Assembly: GCA_034006985.1 (NCBI GenBank)
Contig: JAVERT010000019.1
Location: 1 to 47,807 of the forward strand
Direction of reading: 5' to 3'
Length of the DNA: 47,807 nt
DNA from: Gudongella sp034006985
Lineage (GTDB): Bacteria; Bacillota; Clostridia; Tissierellales; Tissierellaceae
In this document: positions 7,894 to 16,949 of the stretch, in pieces
Numbering within the stretch: the stretch's first letter is position 1
Layout of the letters: every line of letters starts with the position of its first letter
Program-made: the position numbers and the translations under genes
The notes under the pieces: model-generated
The model's input: the letters and a program-made list of their open reading frames with translations, nothing else
Told to the model about the DNA's origin: nothing
Database searches by the model: none

Positions 7894-8760
7894 ATGGCTA
7901 AGAGAAAAGTTGAATGGACACAGCAAAAGTATGAGAAGTTCTTAAAGGAAAAGCGTGGGCAGGGAGAGGGAGAAGATTATTTACCTTGGTTAAATATACA
8001 GTCATTTCCAAGTTTAGGGAGAGTCAGCCGAGTCTTTAGTAACAAAACAGGTCGAATACATCATTTTCTTTCTGATATACAGACAAATGTATTCTATATA
8101 TATTCTTTTATGGATTATGTAATAGATATACGCGAACATTACCCTCTCTTAAGTATAAATGGACTCTTAGGGAATTTAGATAAGTATGGACTTGGTAAAT
8201 ACAATAATTATAATAATCAAGATAAACCACCTACTATAGTTACAACTACTTTTCTGATAACTACCAAGAGTAAAGATGGTGAGATAGGCTATATTGCAAG
8301 AAGTGTAAAAAACTCAAATGAGTTAGATAGGAAACATGTAATTGAAATGATGGAGCTCCAACGAAGATATTGGGATGCTAAAAACATAGATTGGGGAATT
8401 ATAACGCAAAAAGAAATAAACAAGACAAGGGCAAAAAATATAGAATGGGCTTTATCAAGTCTATATGATAACGATGATGAAACAGAATCTTTAACACCAA
8501 CAATTCAAGATAGCTTAGAAAATGAATTATTGGATAGACTAAAAAACGCATCATCACAGCCAGTTAGGGATATATGCATTGAGTTAGAAAAGGAATACGA
8601 TCTTCGCGCTGGTGAAGGGATACTATTATTTAGAAGATTAGTTGCTAAGAAAAAGATATTGATAGAAATGGAAAAGAATATAGACCTAAGTAAGAAATCT
8701 AATAAAATCCTAACAATCCCAAAGGAGGGTGGATCAAATGGAAAATCAATTATTAGTTAA
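7894..8760 (+). CDS. tnsA: Tn7-like TnsA with lost active-site residues
   Basis: 288 residues, ATG chosen because AAGGAGGGG precedes it. Collinear with Tn7 TnsA: RGQG at 21, YLPWL at 29-33, KTGR at 51, IREHYPL at 80-86, ARSVKNSNEL, ELQRRYW. TnsA normally nicks the 5' ends of the transposon, working with TnsB to give cut-and-paste movement. Tn7 uses E63, D114 and K132. Here position 63 is Gln (LSDIQ), the D114 equivalent is Thr (TTTFLIT, T119) and only the Lys (K139) remains. The enzyme is therefore probably catalytically dead but may keep its structural contacts with TnsB/TnsC. The 3' end overlaps tnsB by 23 bp. Confidence 0.88.
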   Translation: MAKRKVEWTQQKYEKFLKEKRGQGEGEDYLPWLNIQSFPSLGRVSRVFSNKTGRIHHFLSDIQTNVFYIYSFMDYVIDIREHYPLLSINGLLGNLDKYGLGKYNNYNNQDKPPTIVTTTFLITTKSKDGEIGYIARSVKNSNELDRKHVIEMMELQRRYWDAKNIDWGIITQKEINKTRAKNIEWALSSLYDNDDETESLTPTIQDSLENELLDRLKNASSQPVRDICIELEKEYDLRAGEGILLFRRLVAKKKILIEMEKNIDLSKKSNKILTIPKEGGSNGKSIIS

Positions 8761-10888
8761 TCAACTGATTCAAGATAATAAGGGGAAAATATATAGAATA
8801 ATAGGCATAAATACTATAAAAGGAAAAATATTCTTATATGACCTTGATAAGGATTGGCTTGATTTAATAAAAATGGATTTAAAAGAACTGGGAGAGGCAA
8901 TATTAGATGGAGAATATTACACCATTGATGAAATATATAAAAATGTTATTAATGGAAGGATTCTTAGTCAGAATGACATAGAAAAAAGAGATAAAGCTTG
9001 GAATATTATTCAAGGGATCTATGAAATTACGGGTGATGATGGGATACTTGATAAGAAAATAAGGAGTTTTGCGATTAAAAAGATGAGTGCAAAGCACAAT
9101 ATTAGCGATAGAACTGTAAGGGAGTATTTAAAAAGATTTTTTAATCTTGGAATGATAAAAGATGCTTTAATTCCTGATAATAGGAATAGTGGAAGAAAGA
9201 CGAATTCAAATGCAACAGAAAATAAAATGGGTGAAAAAAGAATTTGTCCAGATGCTAAAGGGATTAGTATTGATGATAATATCCAAAAGATATTTAAAAC
9301 TTCTATAAATAAATTCTATAATACATCCAAGAAAGCATCATTAAAAACTGCATATGAACTTATGGTAAAAGAATATTTTAGCACAAGAGGAATAGGAGAT
9401 GATGGAAGAGAACTAATTAAAGTTAATGATCCTTCAAATCTTCCAACCTTTTCGCAATTTAAGTACTGGCACTATAAGAATAGGGACTTGATAAAAGAAA
9501 TAATCGGTAGAGATGGCGCAAAGAACTACAATTTGAAAAGTAGAGCTGTGCTACACAGTTCAACAGATGAGGCGATATCTCCAGCAAGTATATATCAAGT
9601 AGATGCGACAATTGGCGACTTCTATCTTGTATCAAGCTATAATAATAAAGAAATAATCGGTAGACCAACAATTTATTTGGTTTTAGATGTATTTACAAGA
9701 ATGGTATGTGGAGTACACATATCTCTTGGTTCAGCATCTTATATTAATGCAGCTATGGCACTTCTAAATTCTGCAACTGATAAAAAGAAGTTTTGTAGTG
9801 AGTATGATATAGATATAATCTCACAAGAGTGGCCAGCAAAGCATATTTGTAAAAGAATCCTGGCCGACCGTGGTGAGCTTGAGTCAACAGGTATAGAAAC
9901 CGTAGTTGAAAAGTTAGGACTTCATCTATCTAACACAGCATCGTACAGAGGCGACATGAAGGCAATCGTAGAAAGATATTTTAAATTATTACAAGATGCA
10001 ATTAAACCATTCTTAACTGGAGTTATAAGAGATGACTTCCAAAAGAGAGGTGCACCAGATTATAGGCTCACAGCGACATTAAATCTTCATCAATTTACTA
10101 AAATAGTTATAAAGACAATTATATATTTAAATAATTCATATTTACCTGCCTATGAAAGAGATGAAGCGATGATTTCAGATAATGTTTCTGCAATACCTAC
10201 TGAATTATGGGAGTGGGGAATTAGAAACCGTTCAGGTTCATTAAGACATGTAGATGAAGATATTCTTAAGTTTTATCTTCTCCCAAGAGATAAAGCAAGA
10301 GTTACAGGGAAAGGAATAGTGTACAAAAATATAAGATATACATGTGATAAAGCCTTAAAAGAAAGATGGTTTGAAAGAGCAAGAGAGAATGGAAGTTGGA
10401 GTATTGATATTATGTTTGATCCAAGAATAGCAGAGTATATTTATATTTTAGATAAAAACTCTGATGACTATCAAAAATGTACGTTATTAAGTAATAGCAG
10501 CAGATATAACAATAAGTCATTTTATGATGTTGATTTTTTATTAGAAAAAGAGAAAAAAGAAAAGACTGTATTAGAATATGAGAAACTGCAATCAAAAGTA
10601 AATCTTATTAACGATATTGAAGATATAGTGAATGAATCAATTGAAGGAAGAAAAACAAAGACTAAAGATATTAAATCTAAAAAAGCGAGATTGAAGAATA
10701 TAAAGGAGAATAAAATCAAGGAAATATTGATTGAAGATAAAGAGAAAGGAATAAGACTCAAAGAGCAAGAACAAGAAATAGAGGTAGAAGAAAATTCAGT
10801 TATAGTAGAGTTTAAGGAAAATCTAAATGACACTAATAATTCTACAGATGAGTTATTTAGAATCCAGGAGGAGATGCTTAATGATTGA
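8738..10888 (+). CDS. tnsB: Tn7-like transposase TnsB
   Basis: 716 residues; ATG chosen for AAAGGAGG at 8721-8728. TnsB binds the element ends and carries out 3'-end cleavage and strand transfer. The RNase H-fold core shows the complete DD(35)E set: D289 (YQVDAT), D377 (LADRGE), E412 (AIVERYF). N-terminal HTH regions (KHNISDRTVREYLKRF) and a C-terminal beta-barrel precede a long charged Lys/Glu tail (about 600-716) that probably contacts TnsC. It overlaps tnsA by 23 bp and tnsC by 8 bp, so the operon is translationally coupled. Confidence 0.93.
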   Translation: MENQLLVNQLIQDNKGKIYRIIGINTIKGKIFLYDLDKDWLDLIKMDLKELGEAILDGEYYTIDEIYKNVINGRILSQNDIEKRDKAWNIIQGIYEITGDDGILDKKIRSFAIKKMSAKHNISDRTVREYLKRFFNLGMIKDALIPDNRNSGRKTNSNATENKMGEKRICPDAKGISIDDNIQKIFKTSINKFYNTSKKASLKTAYELMVKEYFSTRGIGDDGRELIKVNDPSNLPTFSQFKYWHYKNRDLIKEIIGRDGAKNYNLKSRAVLHSSTDEAISPASIYQVDATIGDFYLVSSYNNKEIIGRPTIYLVLDVFTRMVCGVHISLGSASYINAAMALLNSATDKKKFCSEYDIDIISQEWPAKHICKRILADRGELESTGIETVVEKLGLHLSNTASYRGDMKAIVERYFKLLQDAIKPFLTGVIRDDFQKRGAPDYRLTATLNLHQFTKIVIKTIIYLNNSYLPAYERDEAMISDNVSAIPTELWEWGIRNRSGSLRHVDEDILKFYLLPRDKARVTGKGIVYKNIRYTCDKALKERWFERARENGSWSIDIMFDPRIAEYIYILDKNSDDYQKCTLLSNSSRYNNKSFYDVDFLLEKEKKEKTVLEYEKLQSKVNLINDIEDIVNESIEGRKTKTKDIKSKKARLKNIKENKIKEILIEDKEKGIRLKEQEQEIEVEENSVIVEFKENLNDTNNSTDELFRIQEEMLND

Positions 10889-12347
10889 TAATAGTATCCA
10901 TCCTATTACACATGGAGTAATTGCTGAATATAAAGAGCAAGAAATCAAAGAATATCAAGGGAATCCCTTAATAGAGTCACTTCCAAATATGATGGACAAA
11001 GCTCAATTGATTCGTTCTCTTACTAATTATCCTACTATAACTAATGACGAATTATCAATGAGTGGTTCCATTAGGGCTCACCTTATAGAAAGACTCTATA
11101 AGTTTTTTCAGCCACTACCTATTCATATTGAGCTCGAAGATAGGATTTCAAGGATGATAAGACAAGGCTATGTTTACAGAAATCCATTTTCCAAACAAAT
11201 AGTAGAGAAATACTATGAAATATATGAAGCTATAGAAGATAAAGATATCACCAAAATAAGTGAACACCACTCCATACTTCCTTCTGTAAATAGTTTATCT
11301 ATAATAGGTGTTTCTGGAATGGGGAAGAGCCTATCAATTTCGAAAATACTAAGTAATTATCCTCAATTAATAATACATTCAAAATATAAGAATATTAATT
11401 ATAGCCAATATCAACTTGTATACTTGTTTATAAACACACCTCATGATGGAAGCATAAAAGGTTTATGCTTGGATATTATAAGCAAGTTTGATCAATATCT
11501 TGGGACGGATTATTTTAGAAAAGTTGCTAATTCTCCAGTTAATAGACTGCTTCCCGTCATATGTCAGATAGCAAAACGGGCATCATTAGGACTGCTTGTT
11601 ATTGATGAGATCCAGCTAATTTCAAAGGCAAAGTCGGGAGGCAAGGATAACATACTCGATTTTTTTCTAACATTGGTTAATACAATAACGGTGCCGATTG
11701 TTTTAATTGGAACCAATCAGGCTATGTCTATGCTTCAATCCCATTTTAGACAAGCAAGGAGATTTACTGGTAAGGGAGAAATAATATTTGATAGGATAAC
11801 AAGTTATGAAAATAATGAATGGGCTCTATTTACAAAATCGCTGCTAAGATTTAATGCAACACGAAAAGGTGTAGAAAACCAGTATGAAGTCTCTAAAACA
11901 CTTTATGGAGAGAGCCAGGGAATTTTCGATATAGCAGTCAAACTTTATGCTATGTCACAACTTGAAGCTATAAATAATGGTACTGAAGAAGTCACTCCAG
12001 AACTTATAGTAGAAGTTGCAAAGTTTAATCTTATAACAGTAAGGCCAGCAATTGAGGCAATTAGAAATAATGACTTGGGGGCTTTATTAGAATTTGAAGA
12101 TATAATGCCACTAAATTATAATCCAAAAGATACAAGTATGGGGAACTATACAAATAAAACATCTTCCAAGGATAAAACAAACGATAATAAGAGTAAGGTA
12201 TCATTAAAGCCATCTAAAACTAAAGATAAGATTGATATAAATGAATTAGAGGAGGATGACTTACGAGTAAAAATTTCTAAAGGCATAAATAGTGAATCAT
12301 CAGCATATAATATATTAATAAGATGTGGGATTGTTAAACAATTATAG
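10881..12347 (+). CDS. tnsC: Tn7-like AAA+ regulator TnsC
   Basis: 488 residues; ATG at 10881 chosen for CCAGGAGGAG just upstream. TnsC is the ATPase that links target selection by TniQ to the TnsAB transposase. Walker A GVSGMGKS at 143-150, Walker B LLVIDEIQ (D242-E243), and a sensor-1 region IVLIGTNQAM are all present. The C-terminal 70 residues are Lys/Ser/Asp rich and low complexity before a short helical end. The gene ends 13 bp before tniQ. Confidence 0.93.
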   Translation: MIDNSIHPITHGVIAEYKEQEIKEYQGNPLIESLPNMMDKAQLIRSLTNYPTITNDELSMSGSIRAHLIERLYKFFQPLPIHIELEDRISRMIRQGYVYRNPFSKQIVEKYYEIYEAIEDKDITKISEHHSILPSVNSLSIIGVSGMGKSLSISKILSNYPQLIIHSKYKNINYSQYQLVYLFINTPHDGSIKGLCLDIISKFDQYLGTDYFRKVANSPVNRLLPVICQIAKRASLGLLVIDEIQLISKAKSGGKDNILDFFLTLVNTITVPIVLIGTNQAMSMLQSHFRQARRFTGKGEIIFDRITSYENNEWALFTKSLLRFNATRKGVENQYEVSKTLYGESQGIFDIAVKLYAMSQLEAINNGTEEVTPELIVEVAKFNLITVRPAIEAIRNNDLGALLEFEDIMPLNYNPKDTSMGNYTNKTSSKDKTNDNKSKVSLKPSKTKDKIDINELEEDDLRVKISKGINSESSAYNILIRCGIVKQL

Positions 12348-12360
12348 CGAGGTGAAAAAA

Positions 12361-14061
12361 ATGGGGACATATTTCTTTCCTACTCCTTATGAAGATGAAT
12401 TAATATACTCTACAATAGCAAGGTATCATATTTATTCTGCTAATCCTGGACATGTTCATTCTATTGAAGACTTATTTAATTCAAGAACCATATGCTCTTC
12501 TTTAGAATTTCAAGGAGAATTAGATTTGCTAATAAAAAACCTACCAATAGGATCTAAGTTAACTTGGGAAAACATAGTATACTACCATACCCTATTTCCA
12601 TATTATGGAGCATTTGTACCAGAGGAAAGAGCATTAAAATCAATAGAAATAATGAGAAGAGGAAATCTATCAAAAGTCTATAATATGTTAGGTGTAATAA
12701 GCTTAGGTCGTAAAAATCAAAGTTTGCAATTTTTAAGACATTGCCCAGAGTGTCTAAAAGAAGATGTGGCTAATTACGGGGAAACCTTTTGGCATAGAGA
12801 ACATCAAATACCAGGAGTCTTTGTTTGTAGCAAACATAATTCATATCTACTGGATACTAACTTTCCTATTATAGGAGTTAATAGGCAAATGTATAATGGG
12901 GCAAAAAATATTGAATTTAAAGACAATACTCTTGATTTAAAAGACGATATGCTTATAAAAGCGAAGCTATTGACAGAAAGTATTGAGAGCTTATTAAACA
13001 GGAAATATGCATTTTACAATCCAGAAGAATCAAGGAAAATATTGATGAATAAACTAATATCAAAAGGGTTAGCATCTCCGTATGGAATGATTAGACAAAC
13101 AAAGCTACAAGAGGTAGTGATTGAGTTCTGGGGAGAAGAATTCCTCCAATTATTGGGACATCAAATAGACATAAAAGATCCTGCTAATTGGCTTACTACT
13201 TTAGTAAGAGGGAAGAGAAGAATATCTAACCCTGTTTCCAATATAATATTGCTTAGAGCAGTTAATGTAGATATTAATGAGTTTTTAACTCCAGATGAAG
13301 GGACAGAAGACTTTAAGACTGCTTGGAAAGATAGATTTATGGAACTTGTAATTAATGGTGAAAGTATAAGAACTATTTCAAAAGAAATGCATACATCAAC
13401 TAAAACAATAAAAAGAGAACTTGAATTATTAAGTATTGATACTAAATGGAGATACAACGGCGGAGGTAGACACGTTGGATTTGATTATATTGAAACAGAA
13501 GAATACTGGATGAAAATGAAACTTAATAAAGAGTTATGGTTAAAATTAAGAAAAGAGAATCCAAATAAAAGTAGATATGACCTAAAGGAGAAGGAAGAGG
13601 TTATATTTAGATGGTTATTAAAATATGATAAAGAATGGCTGTTTGAAAACTCAGAACTAAATCCAGAGCAGTCAAGTAGATTAGATGAATTATGGGCCAG
13701 TAGAGATGCACTATATATAGAGAAGGTAAGAGAAACGATAGAAGAGATGAAAGATGGACCTATAAGAATTACTATTAGTGCAATAGGAAGTAGACTTGGC
13801 ATAAAGGGATGGTTATCAAATGGAGTCAAGAATATGCCAATGATACATGGTTATCTTAAAGATCAAGTAGAAACAATAGAAGAGTTCCATATTAGAAGAA
13901 TTAAGTGGGCTATCGATGAAATGGAAAGAGAGGAGATAGATATAAACAAGTCTAAGTTAATAGAAATTTCAGGAGTAAACAATAAATATATAATGAGAAT
14001 GGAAAAGGAAGTAAGAAGAATATTAGAGGATAAGGGATTTGATGAAAATTTTTATTTGTGA
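12361..14061 (+). CDS. tniQ: TnsD/TniQ-family target selector
   Basis: 566 residues; ATG at 12361 with GCGAGGTGA upstream. The N-terminal TniQ domain (YFFPTPYEDELIYSTIARY) contains the zinc motif HCPECLKED ... WHREHQIPG ... CSKH (C128, C131, then H/C/H). The long C-terminal half has several helix-turn-helix-like segments (TISKEMHTSTKTIKRELEL, ISAIGSRLGI), as in TnsD proteins that recognise a fixed attachment site. No tnsE or Cas genes are present, so targeting probably depends on this protein alone. Its last 43 codons have a diverged second copy at 19029-19157. Confidence 0.88.
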   Translation: MGTYFFPTPYEDELIYSTIARYHIYSANPGHVHSIEDLFNSRTICSSLEFQGELDLLIKNLPIGSKLTWENIVYYHTLFPYYGAFVPEERALKSIEIMRRGNLSKVYNMLGVISLGRKNQSLQFLRHCPECLKEDVANYGETFWHREHQIPGVFVCSKHNSYLLDTNFPIIGVNRQMYNGAKNIEFKDNTLDLKDDMLIKAKLLTESIESLLNRKYAFYNPEESRKILMNKLISKGLASPYGMIRQTKLQEVVIEFWGEEFLQLLGHQIDIKDPANWLTTLVRGKRRISNPVSNIILLRAVNVDINEFLTPDEGTEDFKTAWKDRFMELVINGESIRTISKEMHTSTKTIKRELELLSIDTKWRYNGGGRHVGFDYIETEEYWMKMKLNKELWLKLRKENPNKSRYDLKEKEEVIFRWLLKYDKEWLFENSELNPEQSSRLDELWASRDALYIEKVRETIEEMKDGPIRITISAIGSRLGIKGWLSNGVKNMPMIHGYLKDQVETIEEFHIRRIKWAIDEMEREEIDINKSKLIEISGVNNKYIMRMEKEVRRILEDKGFDENFYL

Positions 14062-14173
14062 TTTAATAATAAGTAATTTCCAAAAGATGGATAATATTAA
14101 TTGAATGCTTTATTTTACAATGATATACTAAATTATATAAAACACAGTAAACTATGAAGACAGAGGTGAAATT

Positions 14174-14869
14174 ATGGATTATACACGACAAGAAACATTG
14201 GAGAAATGTCAAAAAGCACTTATAGACATAAAGACTTTTTATAAGACCAGTATGGTAAATTACAGAGGTAAAACATCTGATACAAAAGAATACTATACTG
14301 AAATAATTGCAGAGTTTATATGTAACCACATAGAACTTTTTAGGACAACCATTTCTGTTACCACAAGAGAATCTTCTTATAAAACAGCAAGTCATATTGG
14401 TGTGTTTTCGGAAAGTTCCAACAGAATTGAAGAATTGACAGCAATGAAGATGTTTAATCAAAGTAAAGAGGGGCATATTTATAATTCTATAGGTGAAATT
14501 ATTGATTATCAAACACCTTTGAAGTCAACTCGAAAAGATGTTGCTGGGAAAGTAGATTTACTTGCTTATGATGGGAGCATATTACGAATACTTGAATTGA
14601 AGAAACCAGATAGTGAAGAAACTATGTTAAGGTGTGTTCTTGAAGGATATACTTATATGAAAACAGCAAACTCTGAAAAAATGATTTCTAATTTCACACT
14701 ACCTCAAGATACAATAATCAAAGCAAGTCCATTAGTGTTCTTAGGGGGCATCCAACATAAAGAAATGAAAGAAGATAGACAATGGTTAAGACAACTTATG
14801 ATTTTATTAGATAGTGTTCCTTTTTATATTAGTATAGAAAGTGGGAAATATATTGTTAAGGAGGGTTAA
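14174..14869 (+). CDS. PD-(D/E)XK nuclease-fold protein, first gene of an unrecognised operon
   Basis: 231 residues. The catalytic core is seen in KVDLLAYDG ... RILELKKP: D128, E141, K143, with an upstream helix Glu (E87/E88), so it looks like an active nuclease. The following ETMLRCVLEGYTYMKT helix is typical of the fold. Soluble, no signal peptide. It lies 112 bp after tniQ, the usual cargo position of a Tn7-like element, and is followed after 2 bp by a membrane protein gene and then an MBL hydrolase. The three probably form one functional unit, possibly anti-phage defence; the function is inferred from content and place only. Confidence 0.7.
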   Translation: MDYTRQETLEKCQKALIDIKTFYKTSMVNYRGKTSDTKEYYTEIIAEFICNHIELFRTTISVTTRESSYKTASHIGVFSESSNRIEELTAMKMFNQSKEGHIYNSIGEIIDYQTPLKSTRKDVAGKVDLLAYDGSILRILELKKPDSEETMLRCVLEGYTYMKTANSEKMISNFTLPQDTIIKASPLVFLGGIQHKEMKEDRQWLRQLMILLDSVPFYISIESGKYIVKEG

Positions 14870-14871
14870 TA

Positions 14872-15522
14872 ATGAATAAACTTGATTTCAGTAAATTTGA
14901 TGCACTTGAGAAAATCGGTGGTGGATTATTAGGCGTAATTGCAATTGTTGCAGCAATCGTAGAATTAATTTTAGGTGGAGTTGATGCGTTAAGTATTGCT
15001 GGTGCAATCAAGGATATCTCAGGGACTTTGATAGTAGTTATGGTACTTCTTGCGGCTCTTAAACACCTTGTTCCTAAGAAAGCAAAGAATTTTAAGGAAG
15101 CTTTTGAGAATGAGATGGTAAAAGTTCTATTAAAATATAATCCTATCATTGCAAAAGATACAACAAAAGATGGGCGTTATAACATTGCCTCCAGAATAGA
15201 TGCTATTCATGATAATAATACTGGAGATTTTCATACTTTATTTGATTTTGATTATAAAAACGAAATGATATTTGTTGTTAGTAAAACTCTTTTTATGGGG
15301 AGGTCTAAAGAAGATTTTAGTTCTATGCAAAAAGGGATTATACAATCTATAACATCGAAAATTACCAGAGATTATGAGGTTGTGAATAATAATTGGAAAA
15401 GCACTTCCACTGGTTTTAATCTTACTTTTAACCACGAATTATGTACTGCAGAAGATGCCATGCAAGCTGCAGAAATCGTCGATACAATTATTTTACTATA
15501 TATAGCGGGGTATAAGAAATAA
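14872..15522 (+). CDS. Two-helix membrane protein of the nuclease/MBL operon
   Basis: 216 residues, family not recognised. Two hydrophobic segments near the N-terminus (about 16-38 and 46-63) separated by a short turn form a hairpin anchor; the remaining 150 residues are soluble and probably cytoplasmic. Starts 2 bp after the nuclease stop and its final base is the first base of the MBL start codon, so the three genes are tightly coupled. In many defence systems such a protein is the membrane-acting or sensing partner, but there is no direct sequence proof here. Confidence 0.7.
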   Translation: MNKLDFSKFDALEKIGGGLLGVIAIVAAIVELILGGVDALSIAGAIKDISGTLIVVMVLLAALKHLVPKKAKNFKEAFENEMVKVLLKYNPIIAKDTTKDGRYNIASRIDAIHDNNTGDFHTLFDFDYKNEMIFVVSKTLFMGRSKEDFSSMQKGIIQSITSKITRDYEVVNNNWKSTSTGFNLTFNHELCTAEDAMQAAEIVDTIILLYIAGYKK

Positions 15523-16727
15523 TGAAGATACATATACACAGAGGACAACAGCAAATAGGCGGTTCTATTATAGAAATAGCATCTTCATTAAACCGAATAT
15601 TCTTGGATGTGGGAGTTAACTTAAATCAGGATAGTAATGTAGTAATACCTAAGATAGAAGGAGTATTTTCGGGTAAGAAGGATTGTGATGCAGTTTTTAT
15701 TTCTCACTATCATTCTGATCACATGGGATTATTACCAAGTTTGATTGAAGATATTCCAGTGTATATGGGAGAAAAAGCATACAAAGTTTATGAAGCATCA
15801 GCAAATTACAGAGGTAAAAATATAGGCTTTTCACCGAACTTTATCTATGATAAAGAAACTGTAGTTGTGGGGGATATTTCCTTAACACCTTTTTTATGTG
15901 ATCATTCAGCTTTTGATTCATATATGTTTTTGATTAAAGTAGATAACAAAACCGTTCTTTATACTGGAGATTTCAGAGCAAATGGTCGGCTTGATTTCAC
16001 AAAGTTACTTAGTGCATTACCCAAAGTAGATGCAATTATAATTGAAGGTACAACACTATCAAGAGAAACAGCACGAAAAAACATAGAGGAACAACAACTT
16101 GAAGATATCGCTACAAATTATTTGAAATCCCATAATGGTCCAGCGTTTATAATGATGTCTGCTATGAATGTAGAGAGAATAGTTACAGCTCATAATGTTG
16201 CAAAGAAAACTAATAGAATATTCCTCGATGATATATATACTGCTGATATTGTTATGTCAGCAGGGAATTTTGCGCCTAAACCAAATGTAGATGGAGGTAT
16301 AAGGGTATTTACTACTGGAGGCGAAGAGCAATATGAAAGGTTAATACAATATGGTGATGCTAAAATTGGTAAGTACGAAATTGCCAAAACTCCATTTCTT
16401 ATGTGTATCCGCCAGTCAATGAGAGATTATCTTATTAAACTCAATGAGTTAGTCTCCTTTAATAATGGTGTACTGTTTTATGGTATGTGGAAGGGATATA
16501 TGGAACAACTGGAACTTCAGGAGTTCTTATCATTTATGCAAGACAAAGGCCTTAAATTACATATTCTTCATACAAGTGGTCACGCAGATGAAATGACAAT
16601 AGATAAACTAATAAGAGAGGTATGCCCTAAAGTTATTATTCCAGTACATACTGAAAATGAAAAATGGTTTGATAAATATAGCGATACATCAGAAATCATT
16701 TATGGTAAAAATATAATTGAAATATAA
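15522..16727 (+). CDS. MBL-fold hydrolase, beta-CASP/RNase J-like
   Basis: 401 residues. Metal-binding motif SHYHSDHMG (H62, H64, D66, H67), GDFR in the region of motif III, and HTSGHAD near the C-terminus, as in beta-CASP nucleases of the RNase J type. The middle part (about 190-320) corresponds to the beta-CASP insertion. The expected activity is metal-dependent cleavage of nucleic acid, possibly of another phosphodiester. It is too divergent and wrongly placed to be a housekeeping RNase J. Last gene of the three-gene operon. Confidence 0.78.
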   Translation: MKIHIHRGQQQIGGSIIEIASSLNRIFLDVGVNLNQDSNVVIPKIEGVFSGKKDCDAVFISHYHSDHMGLLPSLIEDIPVYMGEKAYKVYEASANYRGKNIGFSPNFIYDKETVVVGDISLTPFLCDHSAFDSYMFLIKVDNKTVLYTGDFRANGRLDFTKLLSALPKVDAIIIEGTTLSRETARKNIEEQQLEDIATNYLKSHNGPAFIMMSAMNVERIVTAHNVAKKTNRIFLDDIYTADIVMSAGNFAPKPNVDGGIRVFTTGGEEQYERLIQYGDAKIGKYEIAKTPFLMCIRQSMRDYLIKLNELVSFNNGVLFYGMWKGYMEQLELQEFLSFMQDKGLKLHILHTSGHADEMTIDKLIREVCPKVIIPVHTENEKWFDKYSDTSEIIYGKNIIEI

Positions 16728-16949
16728 TTATGAATGAACGATAGTACTGAAATAGAATTATTGTGTCTTAAGATGATAAACATTTGACATGAAAATAGAT
16801 AAACTTGAGAATTGAAACTAAAAAAAGAAGTGAAATCCGAAATGCTTTGTTCGAAATGTTGACGAAGATTTCAGGATTTGAAGAGTATGAAAAGTTAAAA
16901 CTTTATTGCAAAGGGATAGATTGCAGAGACTGAAGAAGGAGGAAGTGTT
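16728..16949. other. Spacer carrying repeat copy A
   Basis: Holds copy A (about 16795-16922) of a 125-130 bp repeat whose second copy B lies at 18626-18752. Near its end is GTTAAAACTTTATTGCAAAG (16894-16913). A short inverted repeat (GAAATC ... GATTTC, about 16831-16872) lies inside it. Confidence 0.6.
16795..16922 (+). repeat. Long repeat, copy A (partner at 18626)
   Basis: Matches copy B over its whole length: shared blocks include TTGAGAATTGAAA, TTGACGAAG, ATCAGG/TTCAGG, TTTGAAGAG/TTTGAGGGG and AAAACTTTATTGCAAAGGGA. The two direct copies flank the Mrr-like nuclease gene and a purine-rich region. Confidence 0.8.

Noticed and set aside
10522..10833. Minus-strand reading frame opposite the tnsB tail
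   Set aside because: It is the complement of a Lys/Glu-rich coding region, has no ribosome site and gives a Ser/Phe/Leu-rich product.
7894..14061. CRISPR-associated transposon (CAST)
   Set aside because: No cas genes and no repeat-spacer array were found near tnsA-tniQ; TniQ is of the long TnsD type.
15522..16727. Metallo-beta-lactamase or housekeeping RNase J
   Set aside because: The motifs fit a beta-CASP-like hydrolase, but there is no signal peptide, and the protein is much shorter and more divergent than RNase J and lies in a cargo operon.
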